In this document: in pieces, positions 53,715 to 62,780 of the stretch | Layout of the letters: each line of letters starts with the position of its first letter | How positions within the stretch are numbered: the stretch's first letter is position 1 | Assembly (NCBI GenBank): GCA_946186205.1 | Contig: CAMHMH010000002.1 | Span: 372,001 to 436,000 of the forward strand | Source: an uncultured Fretibacterium sp. | Lineage (GTDB): Bacteria; Synergistota; Synergistia; Synergistales; Aminobacteriaceae | Length of the DNA stretch: 64,000 bases | Direction: 5' to 3' | Made by a program: the position numbers and the translations under genes | Notes under the pieces: generated by a model | Database searches by the model: none | Told to the model about the DNA's origin: nothing | Seen by the model: only the letters and a program-made list of their open reading frames with translations

Positions 53715-54637
53715 TATTCGGCCTCCTTCTTTTGTGCTAAAAGCCATTTTCTTATTGACTCTGTCCTGTACGCATAATCGAATGATGACATATGCTCGGA
53801 AAAATTCCCGTCTGTCTTGGCCGGCAGTGTGCTTCCCTTTTTGAACATTATGAAGAAAGCGGGCAAGCCTTCCCACAAGTACAAATCTGATTTTTTCGCG
53901 TCAACCTCGCTTAATGCGCCGTATCCTTTGTTGTCATTATTCTTGAACATGTCAATCACTTCATTCATTCCGGCTGATGCTTTAGGGTCTCCGGCTGAAG
54001 CGACGTAAACGAATTTCTGAGTCAGCAATCCTTTCAGCGCGTTGATGTCCCATTGACCCGACACAAACATGCAGGCCGTGAACATGTCCGTATACTTTGA
54101 CGCTAACACAAGAAACGTCATGCACCCCATCGACTGCCCTGTGGCATATACCCGCGACTCATCGACAGGATAATTTTTTACCGCCCATTTCACGAATCTT
54201 CCTGTGAGTTCGACATATTGACTCTCCGTGAAGCCGTTATGATCGTCAAGCACAATTTCCGGGTAACACGGCACAATCACAACGCAGTCATGACGACACC
54301 AGATGAGTCCGCCGAGTCCCTGAGTGAGGGAATAATTTGCGTCCTTCCCTGCCGAGCTTCCGTCAGCGATGAAGAATACAACGGGAAATTTTTTGTCCGC
54401 AGAATAATTTTCAGGAACGTAAACCGCAAACGGCAGCTTCATTCCTGAGTCATCAATATATTCTGAATGCGTGAATTTCTTGGCGTATTCTGTGATTAGG
54501 GACTGTAATAATTTGTCGGCGGATTTGTCCGGGCGGTAAATGTTCTGCCTGTTCACGGCGTGGAAATTCTCATCCGCGCTTGAGGCGTAACACGCTGTAG
54601 AAATCAGGAGCATTGCAAGGGCAATAATTTTCCTCAC
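53714..54637 (-). CDS. Secreted alpha/beta hydrolase (esterase-like)
   Basis: About 307 residues with a signal peptide (about 1-20). LPFAVYVPENYSADKKFPVVFF begins the hydrolase, ATGQSMGCMTFLVL has the nucleophile elbow GQSMG and EHMSSFDYAY the likely catalytic His. This is the form of secreted esterases of the feruloyl esterase/PHB-depolymerase-like group. The start is the GTG at 54637, which overlaps the speD stop (GTGA). Substrate unknown; its place between speD and metF gives no help. Confidence 0.83.
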   Translation of the reverse strand: MRKIIALAMLLISTACYASSADENFHAVNRQNIYRPDKSADKLLQSLITEYAKKFTHSEYIDDSGMKLPFAVYVPENYSADKKFPVVFFIADGSSAGKDANYSLTQGLGGLIWCRHDCVVIVPCYPEIVLDDHNGFTESQYVELTGRFVKWAVKNYPVDESRVYATGQSMGCMTFLVLASKYTDMFTACMFVSGQWDINALKGLLTQKFVYVASAGDPKASAGMNEVIDMFKNNDNKGYGALSEVDAKKSDLYLWEGLPAFFIMFKKGSTLPAKTDGNFSEHMSSFDYAYRTESIRKWLLAQKKEAE

Positions 54638-55047
54638 GGTTTGAGTCCTTCTTTCCTGTCTTCCTCCCACGTGATGAACGAGTGATAATATTTCTGGTCA
54701 TTGTCATCAAGCCCGCGCGTTATTTCCGTTATGTGAATGTGCGAGGCTTTCACCTTTTCGAGGACGTAATCGACCGCTTTCATCGGGTCAGTGTGTGCGC
54801 CGCATGTGAAAATGTCCAAGGCCATGTAATTCACTTCCGGCCATGTGTGAATCGACAAGTGCGACTCGCTGATTACGACTACTCCGCTAACGCCGTTGGG
54901 GGGAAATTTGTTGAACGATACCGACCAGACCTGAGCGTGTGCTCTGTTGGCGGCCTCAACGAGAATATCCTGAAGTCTTGCAACGTTGGTGATTGTTTCA
55001 TCACAGCCTGATACTTCAACGATATAGTGAACACCTTTAGGGGACAA
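54634..55047 (-). CDS. speD: S-adenosylmethionine decarboxylase proenzyme
   Basis: 137 residues of the small prokaryotic form. HYIVEVSGCDETI at the start and VVISESHLSIHTWPE, where self-cleavage between Glu61 and Ser62 makes the pyruvoyl group. MALDIFTCG follows with the Cys. Makes decarboxylated AdoMet for spermidine; no speE is in the window. TTG start with GGGAGG about 13 nt upstream. Confidence 0.93.
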   Translation of the reverse strand: MSPKGVHYIVEVSGCDETITNVARLQDILVEAANRAHAQVWSVSFNKFPPNGVSGVVVISESHLSIHTWPEVNYMALDIFTCGAHTDPMKAVDYVLEKVKASHIHITEITRGLDDNDQKYYHSFITWEEDRKEGLKP

Positions 55048-55181
55048 TTTAGAATCTCAGCCTCCCGTAAAAATGAATTTGTAGTGCTAAAATATTGCGC
55101 TATAAAAATTTTATCACAATGCAACAGCTTTTAACTCTCATCACTTCACAAAAGCAAAACATTAATACGGAGGTAATATTC

Positions 55182-57860
55182 ATGAGAGCAAAATTTTTGT
55201 CAGGGCTTGTGATTCTTGCTCTGGCACTGGCGGCTCCTGCATATCCGGCAGAGACCCCGAAATCCGTCGCAAGCACCTACACCATCGACGGCATAACCTA
55301 CTACAACGTCAACTCCTCAAACTTCAACAGCGACAAACGATTTTACGTTGATGTGGTCTCCGCGAAACACAGCGCACTCGGCGACCGCTCATTAGGTGAT
55401 TTGTGGCTGATGGCGGCGGCGGGACTGGGAACAGATGTAGTTCGTACAGGCGTAGCTACTGGTTTTGCTTCGGATTATCTGGATAAGCTGAAGGAGGGAT
55501 TATCGAACGGCAAAATTGATTATGACTATTCTGCTATCCAGTACTACGATTACTCTTACTCAGCACCAGCATGGAGCAATTCCGGCGGCGGATATGTTGA
55601 GACAAGTGCAAAGATTAGTGGTCGTGGAGCTTTCTATGAAGGCACCGTAAAATACACCGTGCGTTTCTCGGACTTCACTGTGGGTGCGCTGCTGCCTGCT
55701 GATGAGGGGCTGTATGTCGCCACAACTACAGAGAACGGCAATAAGGATAAGGAAAATGTCGAGGCCTCATCAGTCAAGAATGACACAAACACAACCGTTA
55801 CTACAAGCCAGACCATCACCAAAAGCACAACGGAAAGCCTCACAAACACGGTAGATCACTCATCATCATATTCTTTCACGGAAGGCCTGAAGATTGCTAC
55901 TGAGACCAGTGGAAAAGCTCTCTTTGCTACGTTCAAGATTACCGGCGAGCTGAGTACTTCATTCACGCAGGCATTCACTGACGGCTGGTCAAAATCAAAG
56001 GGCATAACGAAGTCTTACCAGAAAAGCAGCGAAGTCAGCGTAACTCTTCCGCCCTACACTAACGTGATGATCAAGCAGGGAAACTCTAAGACCACGACCA
56101 CCACAAAATATAACTGCCCCGTGATTGTAGGGTATAAGGTTACTATACTGATTGACCAGACAGTTAACGGAATTTATACGTACACATTCGGCGAGTCAAA
56201 TTCCAACGCAAGAAAAGACCTCAACCACCGCGCATTTGAGGAAGGCGCAAAGAATCTCGACTCTCAGAGTATCGACTGGCCTAAAATCCTCTCTGACAGC
56301 CAAGTTAAGGACGCTATCACGAAGATCACTACACATGCTCCGATGTCAGGCTCAGGAGCTACTACAGTCTACACGATAGATACAACCTACAGCGAAGTTG
56401 CGGGGCTTGCGGCTCTGTATCCTCTGACCCGTGTTGAGCTGGGACATGCTACCCTGCCGTTCATCGACAACTACAACGTTGCTAACATGAAGGTCGGGGA
56501 GTATTCGTATCTGGATTACCTGTACGTCAACGGCTATAACTCACGCAATGCGGAGTACTACGGCTTCGACAAGAACAAAGGCTACTGGAAAGTTGTTGAT
56601 GAGCATATGCGCGAGCTTTCAGACTCAGATGCTCCCGTAACCCTCACGAAAGACTCTGCTACCGGGTACACACAGTTCAAGGCAGTGAAGCCCGGCAAGT
56701 GCTACCTGAAGTACTTCATCAACGAGAACGCTTACCCGACAGGAAGCGGCTCAAACACCTACACCAAGAACGCAGATATTCAGCCCGCCATGCTTGAAAT
56801 CAACGTAGCTGAAGAGGAAGTAACCTACAAAATCACAGGAAGCTACACCGGCATAATAGGTTTTGTGTCTGATGATCTGGAGGGAAACGGCAAACTAAGT
56901 GTATCGGCGTATAACACTGAGGACATCGAGGTAGAACGCGAGTATATCTGGCAGAAGCAAGAATTGACCAGCAAGGGCATAAGGTTAGACGATAACGGAA
57001 TAGTAACTCTCACCAAAAAAGGACCTTTCCACGTGCGCGTGAAGGATAAGAACGGGAAGATACATTCTGACTGGGTGCTGATAACGGCAATAGGACTCGG
57101 CGGTGATGAAAGCGAAGTACCTGAAACCGATATGCCTGCACCGACAGAATACGCAGAAGTAGGCACAACGTTTATGATCTCCGGGAAGTATGTCGGCGGA
57201 GTGAGCAATGACGCAGAGAACATAGAGGGCTTCGGCAAACTCAGTGTAACAGCGTATGAGCCAACCGGCATGGAGCAGAATGTATTGTATTCGTGGGAGG
57301 CAAGAGACGACTCGGACGGAATGACTCTCACTGATGACGGGACTGTGAAGTTCACGAGAACAGGCAAATACTACGTGAGAGTGAAAAGCGGAGAGGTATA
57401 TTCCCAGTGGATAGAGATTACTGCGAACGAGAAAGCTCCTGCGAGATTCACACACCTAGCATCGCCGGTATTGAACACCTACAACGGAGAGGCAATACAG
57501 CTTATTGATATAGATACAACCTGCGAGGGAGGAACGGCGGTGTATGCTCTAGGGTCTGATGGTGTTACTGCGCCGACTTCGTACAGCTCTGAGAGACCTA
57601 CAGCGGTTGAGGTAGGAACATATTACGTGTGGTGCAAGGTACTCGGTGATGAGAACCACGACAACAGCGAGCCGGTGTGTGTAGTCGCGACAATTAGGGA
57701 AAAAACTTCTGCGCCTGAAACTGAAGCTGAAACTGAAACTAAAACTGACGGCGGCCTTACAGTAGACAATTCATCAAGCGGAGGATGTGATTCGGGAATG
57801 TCCGCGCTTGTTTTGGGCGTGATGTTTGCGGCGTTAATGCTCAGACGTAAGACTCGTTAA
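55182..57860 (+). CDS. Surface protein with aerolysin/ETX-MTX2-like pore-forming region and Synerg-CTERM signal
   Basis: 892 residues. A signal peptide (about 1-22) is followed by an N-terminal domain. From about residue 190 to 330 there is a Thr/Ser-rich segment of alternating polarity (TNTTVTTSQTITKSTTESLT, then SYSFTEGLKI, then SVTLPPYTNVMI), which is the pattern of the membrane-insertion and tongue region of aerolysin-type (ETX/MTX2) beta-pore-forming proteins. Two homologous beta domains follow (about 548-640 and 660-748), then one more beta domain, a T/E-rich spacer and the GGCDSGM-hydrophobic-RRK sorting signal. So it is probably anchored, then perhaps released. Start ATG has GGAGG about 9 nt upstream. 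Pore formation is inferred from sequence pattern only. Confidence 0.78.
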   Translation: MRAKFLSGLVILALALAAPAYPAETPKSVASTYTIDGITYYNVNSSNFNSDKRFYVDVVSAKHSALGDRSLGDLWLMAAAGLGTDVVRTGVATGFASDYLDKLKEGLSNGKIDYDYSAIQYYDYSYSAPAWSNSGGGYVETSAKISGRGAFYEGTVKYTVRFSDFTVGALLPADEGLYVATTTENGNKDKENVEASSVKNDTNTTVTTSQTITKSTTESLTNTVDHSSSYSFTEGLKIATETSGKALFATFKITGELSTSFTQAFTDGWSKSKGITKSYQKSSEVSVTLPPYTNVMIKQGNSKTTTTTKYNCPVIVGYKVTILIDQTVNGIYTYTFGESNSNARKDLNHRAFEEGAKNLDSQSIDWPKILSDSQVKDAITKITTHAPMSGSGATTVYTIDTTYSEVAGLAALYPLTRVELGHATLPFIDNYNVANMKVGEYSYLDYLYVNGYNSRNAEYYGFDKNKGYWKVVDEHMRELSDSDAPVTLTKDSATGYTQFKAVKPGKCYLKYFINENAYPTGSGSNTYTKNADIQPAMLEINVAEEEVTYKITGSYTGIIGFVSDDLEGNGKLSVSAYNTEDIEVEREYIWQKQELTSKGIRLDDNGIVTLTKKGPFHVRVKDKNGKIHSDWVLITAIGLGGDESEVPETDMPAPTEYAEVGTTFMISGKYVGGVSNDAENIEGFGKLSVTAYEPTGMEQNVLYSWEARDDSDGMTLTDDGTVKFTRTGKYYVRVKSGEVYSQWIEITANEKAPARFTHLASPVLNTYNGEAIQLIDIDTTCEGGTAVYALGSDGVTAPTSYSSERPTAVEVGTYYVWCKVLGDENHDNSEPVCVVATIREKTSAPETEAETETKTDGGLTVDNSSSGGCDSGMSALVLGVMFAALMLRRKTR

Positions 57861-57880
57861 ATTTTTGAGAGAATAATAAA

Positions 57881-57917
57881 TCCCCTCAGCCTTTTGCGAC
57901 TGGGGGGACTTTTTTTA
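57881..57917 (+). terminator. Rho-independent terminator after the surface protein gene
   Basis: TCCCCTCAG (57881-57889) pairs with CTGGGGGGA (57900-57908, one G-U) and is followed by ACTTTTTTT. Confidence 0.85.
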
Positions 57918-57944
57918 CAGTGAACACCTCACTCACTACAAAAT

Positions 57945-57980
57945 AAAGAGCCTCCGTTTTATAGGCGAGGGAGACTCTTT
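57945..57980 (-). terminator. Terminator after the pseudopilin gene
   Basis: AAAGAG-C-CTCC pairs with GGAG-A-CTCTTT. On the minus strand it ends in CTCTTTATTTTG, 38 nt beyond the pseudopilin stop. Confidence 0.65.
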
Positions 57981-58018
57981 TTGTGTGTGATTATAGGCTT
58001 ATTGTTATGTGAATGTGA

Positions 58019-58579
58019 TTAGCGTACTTTGTAATAGATCTCTGTACTTCCTGTGCCTGTTGTTGAAGCCTTGTATAGATTTGGTTGAGCTGACGTTCCA
58101 CTGCCAACAGTCTCAGCATCTGATGCATAAAGTCCTGCTTCTGACGCTTTGTTTTCCAGTATCTTGGCCAGTTTTGTATCACCAGCTGGCAACGTATAGA
58201 CAAGCCACCACTCGCTCTTTTTCGATGCGTCTATACTTATGAAGTACTTCCCTTCAGTCGCTTTGTCATCTACAATCGAGTCCGTGTTCTTCATGTAGGC
58301 CGCTATACCCTTTTTGATTCTTTGCGGGTAAGTTTCATCATCATCTGTGCTATCAGCATCTGTTCCCGGATCAAGTGCTGCTTCAAATCCGGATCTGTTG
58401 TCTGCATAGTACATGTGCATAGCCGCGCCGATAATCCTGAACTCCTCGATTATCTTGTTTGCGTTCGCTATGTTATTTGCCTCTGAGCCGCCCATCATCG
58501 CCATTGAACTCAGAATACCAATTACCGCGATGACGATTAACAACTCAACGAGCGTGAAGCCTTTGCGTATTTTCTTCAT
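58019..58579 (-). CDS. Type IV pilin / type II secretion pseudopilin-like protein
   Basis: 186 residues. The start KKIRKGFTLVELLIVIAVIG is the classical class III signal: cleavage after Gly8, methylation of Phe9 and Glu at +5. The C-terminal part (about 40-186) is a globular domain. It is exported by a type IV pilus or type II secretion machine, none of whose genes are here. The ATG at 58579 has AAAGGGG upstream. Two extended -10 elements lie in its long upstream region. Confidence 0.87.
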   Translation of the reverse strand: MKKIRKGFTLVELLIVIAVIGILSSMAMMGGSEANNIANANKIIEEFRIIGAAMHMYYADNRSGFEAALDPGTDADSTDDDETYPQRIKKGIAAYMKNTDSIVDDKATEGKYFISIDASKKSEWWLVYTLPAGDTKLAKILENKASEAGLYASDAETVGSGTSAQPNLYKASTTGTGSTEIYYKVR

Positions 58580-58708
58580 GAATCTTTTCCCCTTTCTTTG
58601 AATACCGTGAATCTTTCTGAATGCTGGACTTTTTGAACTCACAAACCTATAATCAAACAAACAATGAAAACTTTTTGCACACAACCACTTCAAGCCCTCG
58701 CCTTCATG

Positions 58709-58717
58709 TGGTATAAT
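58709..58717 (+). promoter_or_regulatory. Extended -10 element, plus strand
   Basis: TGGTATAAT, about 255 nt upstream of the unknown gene at 58972. Confidence 0.4.
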
Positions 58718-58786
58718 TACAAACAGACAAGGAAAAAGGCTGCAAACGTAAAGCAGTCGCGTGCATTAAAACTTTGGCCAAAAAGA

Positions 58787-58795
58787 ATTATAGCA
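58787..58795 (-). promoter_or_regulatory. Extended -10 promoter of the pseudopilin gene
   Basis: The minus strand reads TGCTATAAT; a TTAACA lies 19 nt further upstream as a possible -35. Confidence 0.5.
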
Positions 58796-58904
58796 TAAAC
58801 CTTGTCTTTTTTGTTAATCTTCACGCAAAAATTTTTATCCCCTTCACAAAAATTAAAGCCTTCAGCACAGAATAATACTTCAAAAATTTATTAAGCCCGA
58901 AAAT

Positions 58905-58910
58905 TATAAT
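58905..58910 (+). promoter_or_regulatory. -10 element upstream of the unknown gene
   Basis: TATAAT 62 nt before the ATG at 58972; no good -35. Confidence 0.35.
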
Positions 58911-58971
58911 GACTTGCAGTGATACACTAAGCATAAAAATTATCAGCGTCAGGAGAATTTATTGATTTGCC

Positions 58972-59604
58972 ATGAACAATGACGTGATTAACTGCATACC
59001 CTCAAAGACAATGCGCGAGTACCTGATGAGGAATCCCGCAACGCTTTCTGTTCTTCAGCAGGCGACAATAATAGATCAGTATGCGAATGACAGCGACAAG
59101 AAAATATACTTTCAGCGGCTCATAGAGATTTCAGACTCAGAGGATGAACGGCGGCTTCTGTATGCAGAAATTTCCGGGGACTTTGAGACCTCGTGCAGAA
59201 TATATAATGAGAAATTCCCGCATGAAGGATCATTCCCCGCATACCCGTTACTTGAAGTATGCAATCTCCCTGTGCTTTTCAGGGCCGGAGATGTCGTACG
59301 ATACAAGAACAGGCTATATTATGTCGGGCGCGTTCCGTATCTCGTTGATGGGTATTGTGATTTCACGGATGAATGTTACTTGTGTTACTCGCTGTATCAT
59401 GTCCGCAAGATGAACTGCAAGAATTATGACGAGCTGAGAGATGTACATTGCCACATAGGAGTCTGCGAGGCTGAACGGGTAAATTACAGAAGGCTGAATG
59501 CAACCGACAAACATACGGCGCAAAGGATAAGGAAAATTTTTGAGCAAAGAAAAAGCGGGACTCACATTTTCAGCAAGCCCCGCCGGAAAATTTCTCTATC
59601 TTGA
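58972..59604 (+). CDS. Protein of unknown function, cysteine- and tyrosine-rich middle
   Basis: 210 residues, soluble, without signal or membrane segment. The middle (about residues 75-165) has many Cys, Tyr and His residues, with VVRYKNRLYYVGRVPYLVDG and ECYLCYSLYHV, and could bind metal; the C-terminus is basic. No family is recognised. The AGGAG site is 16 nt from the ATG, so the start is not certain. Its end overlaps the convergent peptidase gene by 9 nt. Confidence 0.55.
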   Translation: MNNDVINCIPSKTMREYLMRNPATLSVLQQATIIDQYANDSDKKIYFQRLIEISDSEDERRLLYAEISGDFETSCRIYNEKFPHEGSFPAYPLLEVCNLPVLFRAGDVVRYKNRLYYVGRVPYLVDGYCDFTDECYLCYSLYHVRKMNCKNYDELRDVHCHIGVCEAERVNYRRLNATDKHTAQRIRKIFEQRKSGTHIFSKPRRKISLS

Positions 59605-61479
59605 GCCTAAATGTTTGCGGAAAAACTCTTCAAGCTCCCTGTAAAAATCAAATCTGTTCTCCTCGTTGTGGAAGCCGTGCCCCTCGTTATCTTTCAGCAT
59701 GTACACAACATCTTTTCCCGTTCTCTTCACTGCGTCAACAATCTGCTCTGACTCGGCTTTGTTGACTCGCGGGTCATTCGCTCCCTGCGCAATAAACAGA
59801 GGGATTCGGATATTCTCAGCGTGAAACACCGGGGAGATTTCCGTCAGCAAATCTTTATCCTTCACCGGGTCTCCTATCATTTCATGCTCCATGTCAAGAA
59901 ACGGCTTCCAGTACGGCGGAATGCTCTCAAGTAGCGTGAAGAGATTCGACGGCCCTACATAGCTCACAGCGCACGCATAAAGATACGGAGTGAACGCAGC
60001 CCCGGCAAGCGCACTGTAACCGCCGTAGCTCCCTCCGTAAATCGCGAGCCTCGAACGGTCAGCGATGCCCTCATTCACCGCCCATTGCACACCGTCAGTA
60101 ACATCATCCTGCATCTTTCTGCCCCACTGCTTGAAGCCTGCGAGCCAGAATGATTTTCCGTAGCCTGTTGACCCCCGGAAATTCACCTGAAGCACAGCGA
60201 TTCCCCTGTTCGCGAGAAATTGAGCCTCAGAGTCAAATCCCCAGCCGTCGCGCGCGCTCGGTCCTCCGTGAGGAATCACAACAAGCGGCAAGTTTTTCGC
60301 CTCGACTCCAACAGGAAGCGTAATATATCCGTGTATCGTGAGTCCGTCCCGTGCCGTGAAAGTTATTGCCTTCATGGGTGCCATCTGGTCAGCTTTGAGC
60401 CACGGGGACAAATCCGCAAGTTTCGACATTGACTCGTCCTTCCTGTCGAAAATGTAATATGCTCCTCTCGTCCTGTCGCTGTACGTCCGAACAATAACTT
60501 TTCTTTCATCGTCATCAATATCAGCTACAACTGCTTCAACGCCGGGGAAAAATTCATCAAGTTTCTTCTGCAATTCTTCACGCTCGGTGTCAAAAAATTT
60601 GTAGTGCCTTCTGTCTGTCGTGTACGTTACGCCCGTTATGACTTTGCGTTTCTTTGAGTGCATGAGGCTCCCAGCGTCAACTTCATCATGCGCGAACACT
60701 AAATCAAGCGTCTTCTTTGTCTCAGGGTCATACGTGTATATCGCTTCTTTGTCCGTGCTAAGGTTCGAGGCAACGTACATCATCTTGTTGTCGTATGCGA
60801 ACATCATCGGCGAAAATGTTTCCTTGAAGTTCAGAGTCATTAGCTCGTGAAAATCCTGCGACTCGTTAGTCCTGTATAGCAATGTCTCATTCACTCCGTC
60901 AGTCTGAACAGCGACTCTCAATTTCCCGTCGTGATCCGTCATCCATCCCGTAATATTCCCGGGGTTCTCGGCGAGAAGCTCAAGTTCTCCCGTAAGAATG
61001 TTGCAGCGGTAAACGTCAAAAATTTCCGGGTTTCTGCGATTCATTTCTAGCAGCATGTGAACGGGCGAGTCTTCAAGGTCATCAAGCACTCCCGCTTTAA
61101 CCTTCTCGAAAGGAGTCAGATCCTTTACGTTTTTTCCGTCAATGTCAGTTATGTAGACGTGAAAATTTTCGTCGCCGCCCGAATCCTGAGCGTATACTAT
61201 TTTCCCGCTTCCCTTCCAGAAGAACCCGGCTATGTCTCGTTCGGTTGCTGATGTGATTCGTTTCTCAGTGCCTGTTGCGATGTCCCGGACGTAAACATTC
61301 ATTCGCCGCTCCCAAGGACGTGCGAAGGCGAGCTTTGTACCGTCAGGAGAAATTGAGAACGCCGCGTTTGTAGGATTCCTGAAAAAATCTTCCATCGGCA
61401 ATAACGGAGGAACAGCAGCGAACGCGCAAACAGCAGGCATAGCGAGGAAAACAGCTACAACAGCAAATAATAATCTCAT
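59596..61479 (-). CDS. Exported S9 family peptidase (prolyl oligopeptidase-like)
   Basis: 627 residues: signal peptide (about 1-22), beta-propeller (about 30-350) starting with FAFSISPDGTKLAFARPWE-like repeats, and an alpha/beta hydrolase domain (about 370-627). GGSYGGYSALAGA holds the nucleophile Ser, GANDPRVN the Asp and EGHGFHNEENR the His. It cleaves small peptides in the periplasm or outside. ATG 61479 is chosen because AAGGGAG lies about 8 nt upstream; a start at 61545 would put 22 extra residues before the signal. Confidence 0.88.
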   Translation of the reverse strand: MRLLFAVVAVFLAMPAVCAFAAVPPLLPMEDFFRNPTNAAFSISPDGTKLAFARPWERRMNVYVRDIATGTEKRITSATERDIAGFFWKGSGKIVYAQDSGGDENFHVYITDIDGKNVKDLTPFEKVKAGVLDDLEDSPVHMLLEMNRRNPEIFDVYRCNILTGELELLAENPGNITGWMTDHDGKLRVAVQTDGVNETLLYRTNESQDFHELMTLNFKETFSPMMFAYDNKMMYVASNLSTDKEAIYTYDPETKKTLDLVFAHDEVDAGSLMHSKKRKVITGVTYTTDRRHYKFFDTEREELQKKLDEFFPGVEAVVADIDDDERKVIVRTYSDRTRGAYYIFDRKDESMSKLADLSPWLKADQMAPMKAITFTARDGLTIHGYITLPVGVEAKNLPLVVIPHGGPSARDGWGFDSEAQFLANRGIAVLQVNFRGSTGYGKSFWLAGFKQWGRKMQDDVTDGVQWAVNEGIADRSRLAIYGGSYGGYSALAGAAFTPYLYACAVSYVGPSNLFTLLESIPPYWKPFLDMEHEMIGDPVKDKDLLTEISPVFHAENIRIPLFIAQGANDPRVNKAESEQIVDAVKRTGKDVVYMLKDNEGHGFHNEENRFDFYRELEEFFRKHLGSR

Positions 61480-61595
61480 GGGTAGAACTCCCTTCACTGG
61501 ATTTTGTACGCTTGATTGTATCACGGCATTAATTAACAGTCTCATAATGTATTACAATAAATTATCACAGTAAAAATTCATAAGGAGGCTTTAAC

Positions 61596-62780
61596 TTGCA
61601 GAATAATATTTCAGTTTATCCCGTGAAAGTTTCAAGTGCTGAAGATGTCGTTAAACTTTGCGCGAAAATCGGCACTGACTCCGGCGCATTGTCTTATCTC
61701 ATACCCAAAGCAAATATCATTCACATTTACGCGGAAAGAGTCGACTACAGAGCCGCGAATTTCATCAAGCAGGAAATGTTATCTCGCGGAGGTGATACGG
61801 CTGTCGCAAAGCATGTGATTGACGGGAAGACGGATTACAGCGACATTCTCATAATGGGAACGGTGAAGCAGATAACGAGTCTCACGGAGAAAATGAAGGC
61901 CATGAACATATGGGGCATACCTGAGTTGCGCGTGAAAATTTCGGAGATAATGAGAAACATAAAGGCTAAAAATTGGGAGATGATTTCACCGGCAGGACAT
62001 CGAATCATTTTGAGCATGAAGACTCGAATAATGGCAATTCTGAATCTCACGCCCGACTCATTTTTTGCTGACAGCAGGACGAATGAGCACGGAATAATTG
62101 AGCGTGCCGAAAAGTTTTTGACGGAAGGAGCATACATTCTCGACATCGGAGCGGAGTCGACAAGGCCGGGTGCGACTCCCGTGAGCGAGTCTGAAGAGGC
62201 TGAAAGGTTGTTGCCAGCATTGAAGGTTTTGCGCCGTGAATTTCCTGACGCTTTGATCTCGGTTGACACGTACAAAGCCGGGATCGCAAAAATTTCTGCG
62301 TGTGAAGGAGCTGACCTCATCAATGACATAAGCGGCTGCATGTTTGACTCTGACATGGCCGGAACGATAGCGAGACTCAAGATTCCTTATGTCTTGTCGC
62401 ATATTGAGGGGACTCCGTCGGACATGAGCAAGTACGAATCGCATGATGATATTGTGAGCGATGTCCATAAATATTTTGCGTCAAAAATTTCTGAGCTTGA
62501 AGGAATCGGATTGAGACCAGGAAACGTGATAATAGATCCGGGATTAGGCTTCGGGAAATCAGCGGGCGATAATTTTTCGGTGTTAAGGGAGATAGAGAGC
62601 CTTTCAGTTTTTGGGCGGCCTGTGATGATTGGTCATTCGCGGAAGAGATTCACGGGCGGGCTTTCTGGGAGTCTCGGAGTTACTGCTATGATGTCGGGAA
62701 GAGTGAGCCTCATTAGAGTTCATGATGTCGCGGAGAATAACGAGGCTCTGAGAATTGCTGAGGGTATTAACGGCGCGTGA
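61596..62780 (+). CDS. folP: Dihydropteroate synthase with N-terminal extension
   Basis: 394 residues. From about residue 142 it is a normal DHPS: MAILNLTPDSFF, DIGAESTRPGATPV, ISVDTYKAGIA, INDISGC, IDPGLGFGKSAGDN and IGHSRKRF. It joins pterin diphosphate and p-aminobenzoate, the sulfonamide target. The first about 125 residues are an extra alpha/beta domain of unknown role, present in some anaerobe FolP proteins. TTG start with AAGGAGG 8 nt upstream. Confidence 0.92.
   Translation: MQNNISVYPVKVSSAEDVVKLCAKIGTDSGALSYLIPKANIIHIYAERVDYRAANFIKQEMLSRGGDTAVAKHVIDGKTDYSDILIMGTVKQITSLTEKMKAMNIWGIPELRVKISEIMRNIKAKNWEMISPAGHRIILSMKTRIMAILNLTPDSFFADSRTNEHGIIERAEKFLTEGAYILDIGAESTRPGATPVSESEEAERLLPALKVLRREFPDALISVDTYKAGIAKISACEGADLINDISGCMFDSDMAGTIARLKIPYVLSHIEGTPSDMSKYESHDDIVSDVHKYFASKISELEGIGLRPGNVIIDPGLGFGKSAGDNFSVLREIESLSVFGRPVMIGHSRKRFTGGLSGSLGVTAMMSGRVSLIRVHDVAENNEALRIAEGINGA

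Larger units (their letters stand above)
58580..58971. other. Long AT-rich intergenic region with divergent promoters
   Basis: No gene was found. It holds an extended -10 on each strand (58709-58717 plus, 58787-58795 minus), a further TATAAT at 58905 and a small GC-rich hairpin (GGCTGC/GCAGTC, about 58738-58758). The minus transcript would have a leader of about 200 nt before the pseudopilin gene. No known riboswitch pattern was recognised. Confidence 0.5.

Noticed and set aside
58730..58775. c-di-GMP or other riboswitch upstream of the pseudopilin or the unknown gene
   Set aside because: A small hairpin is present but the conserved GEMM core was not found on either strand.
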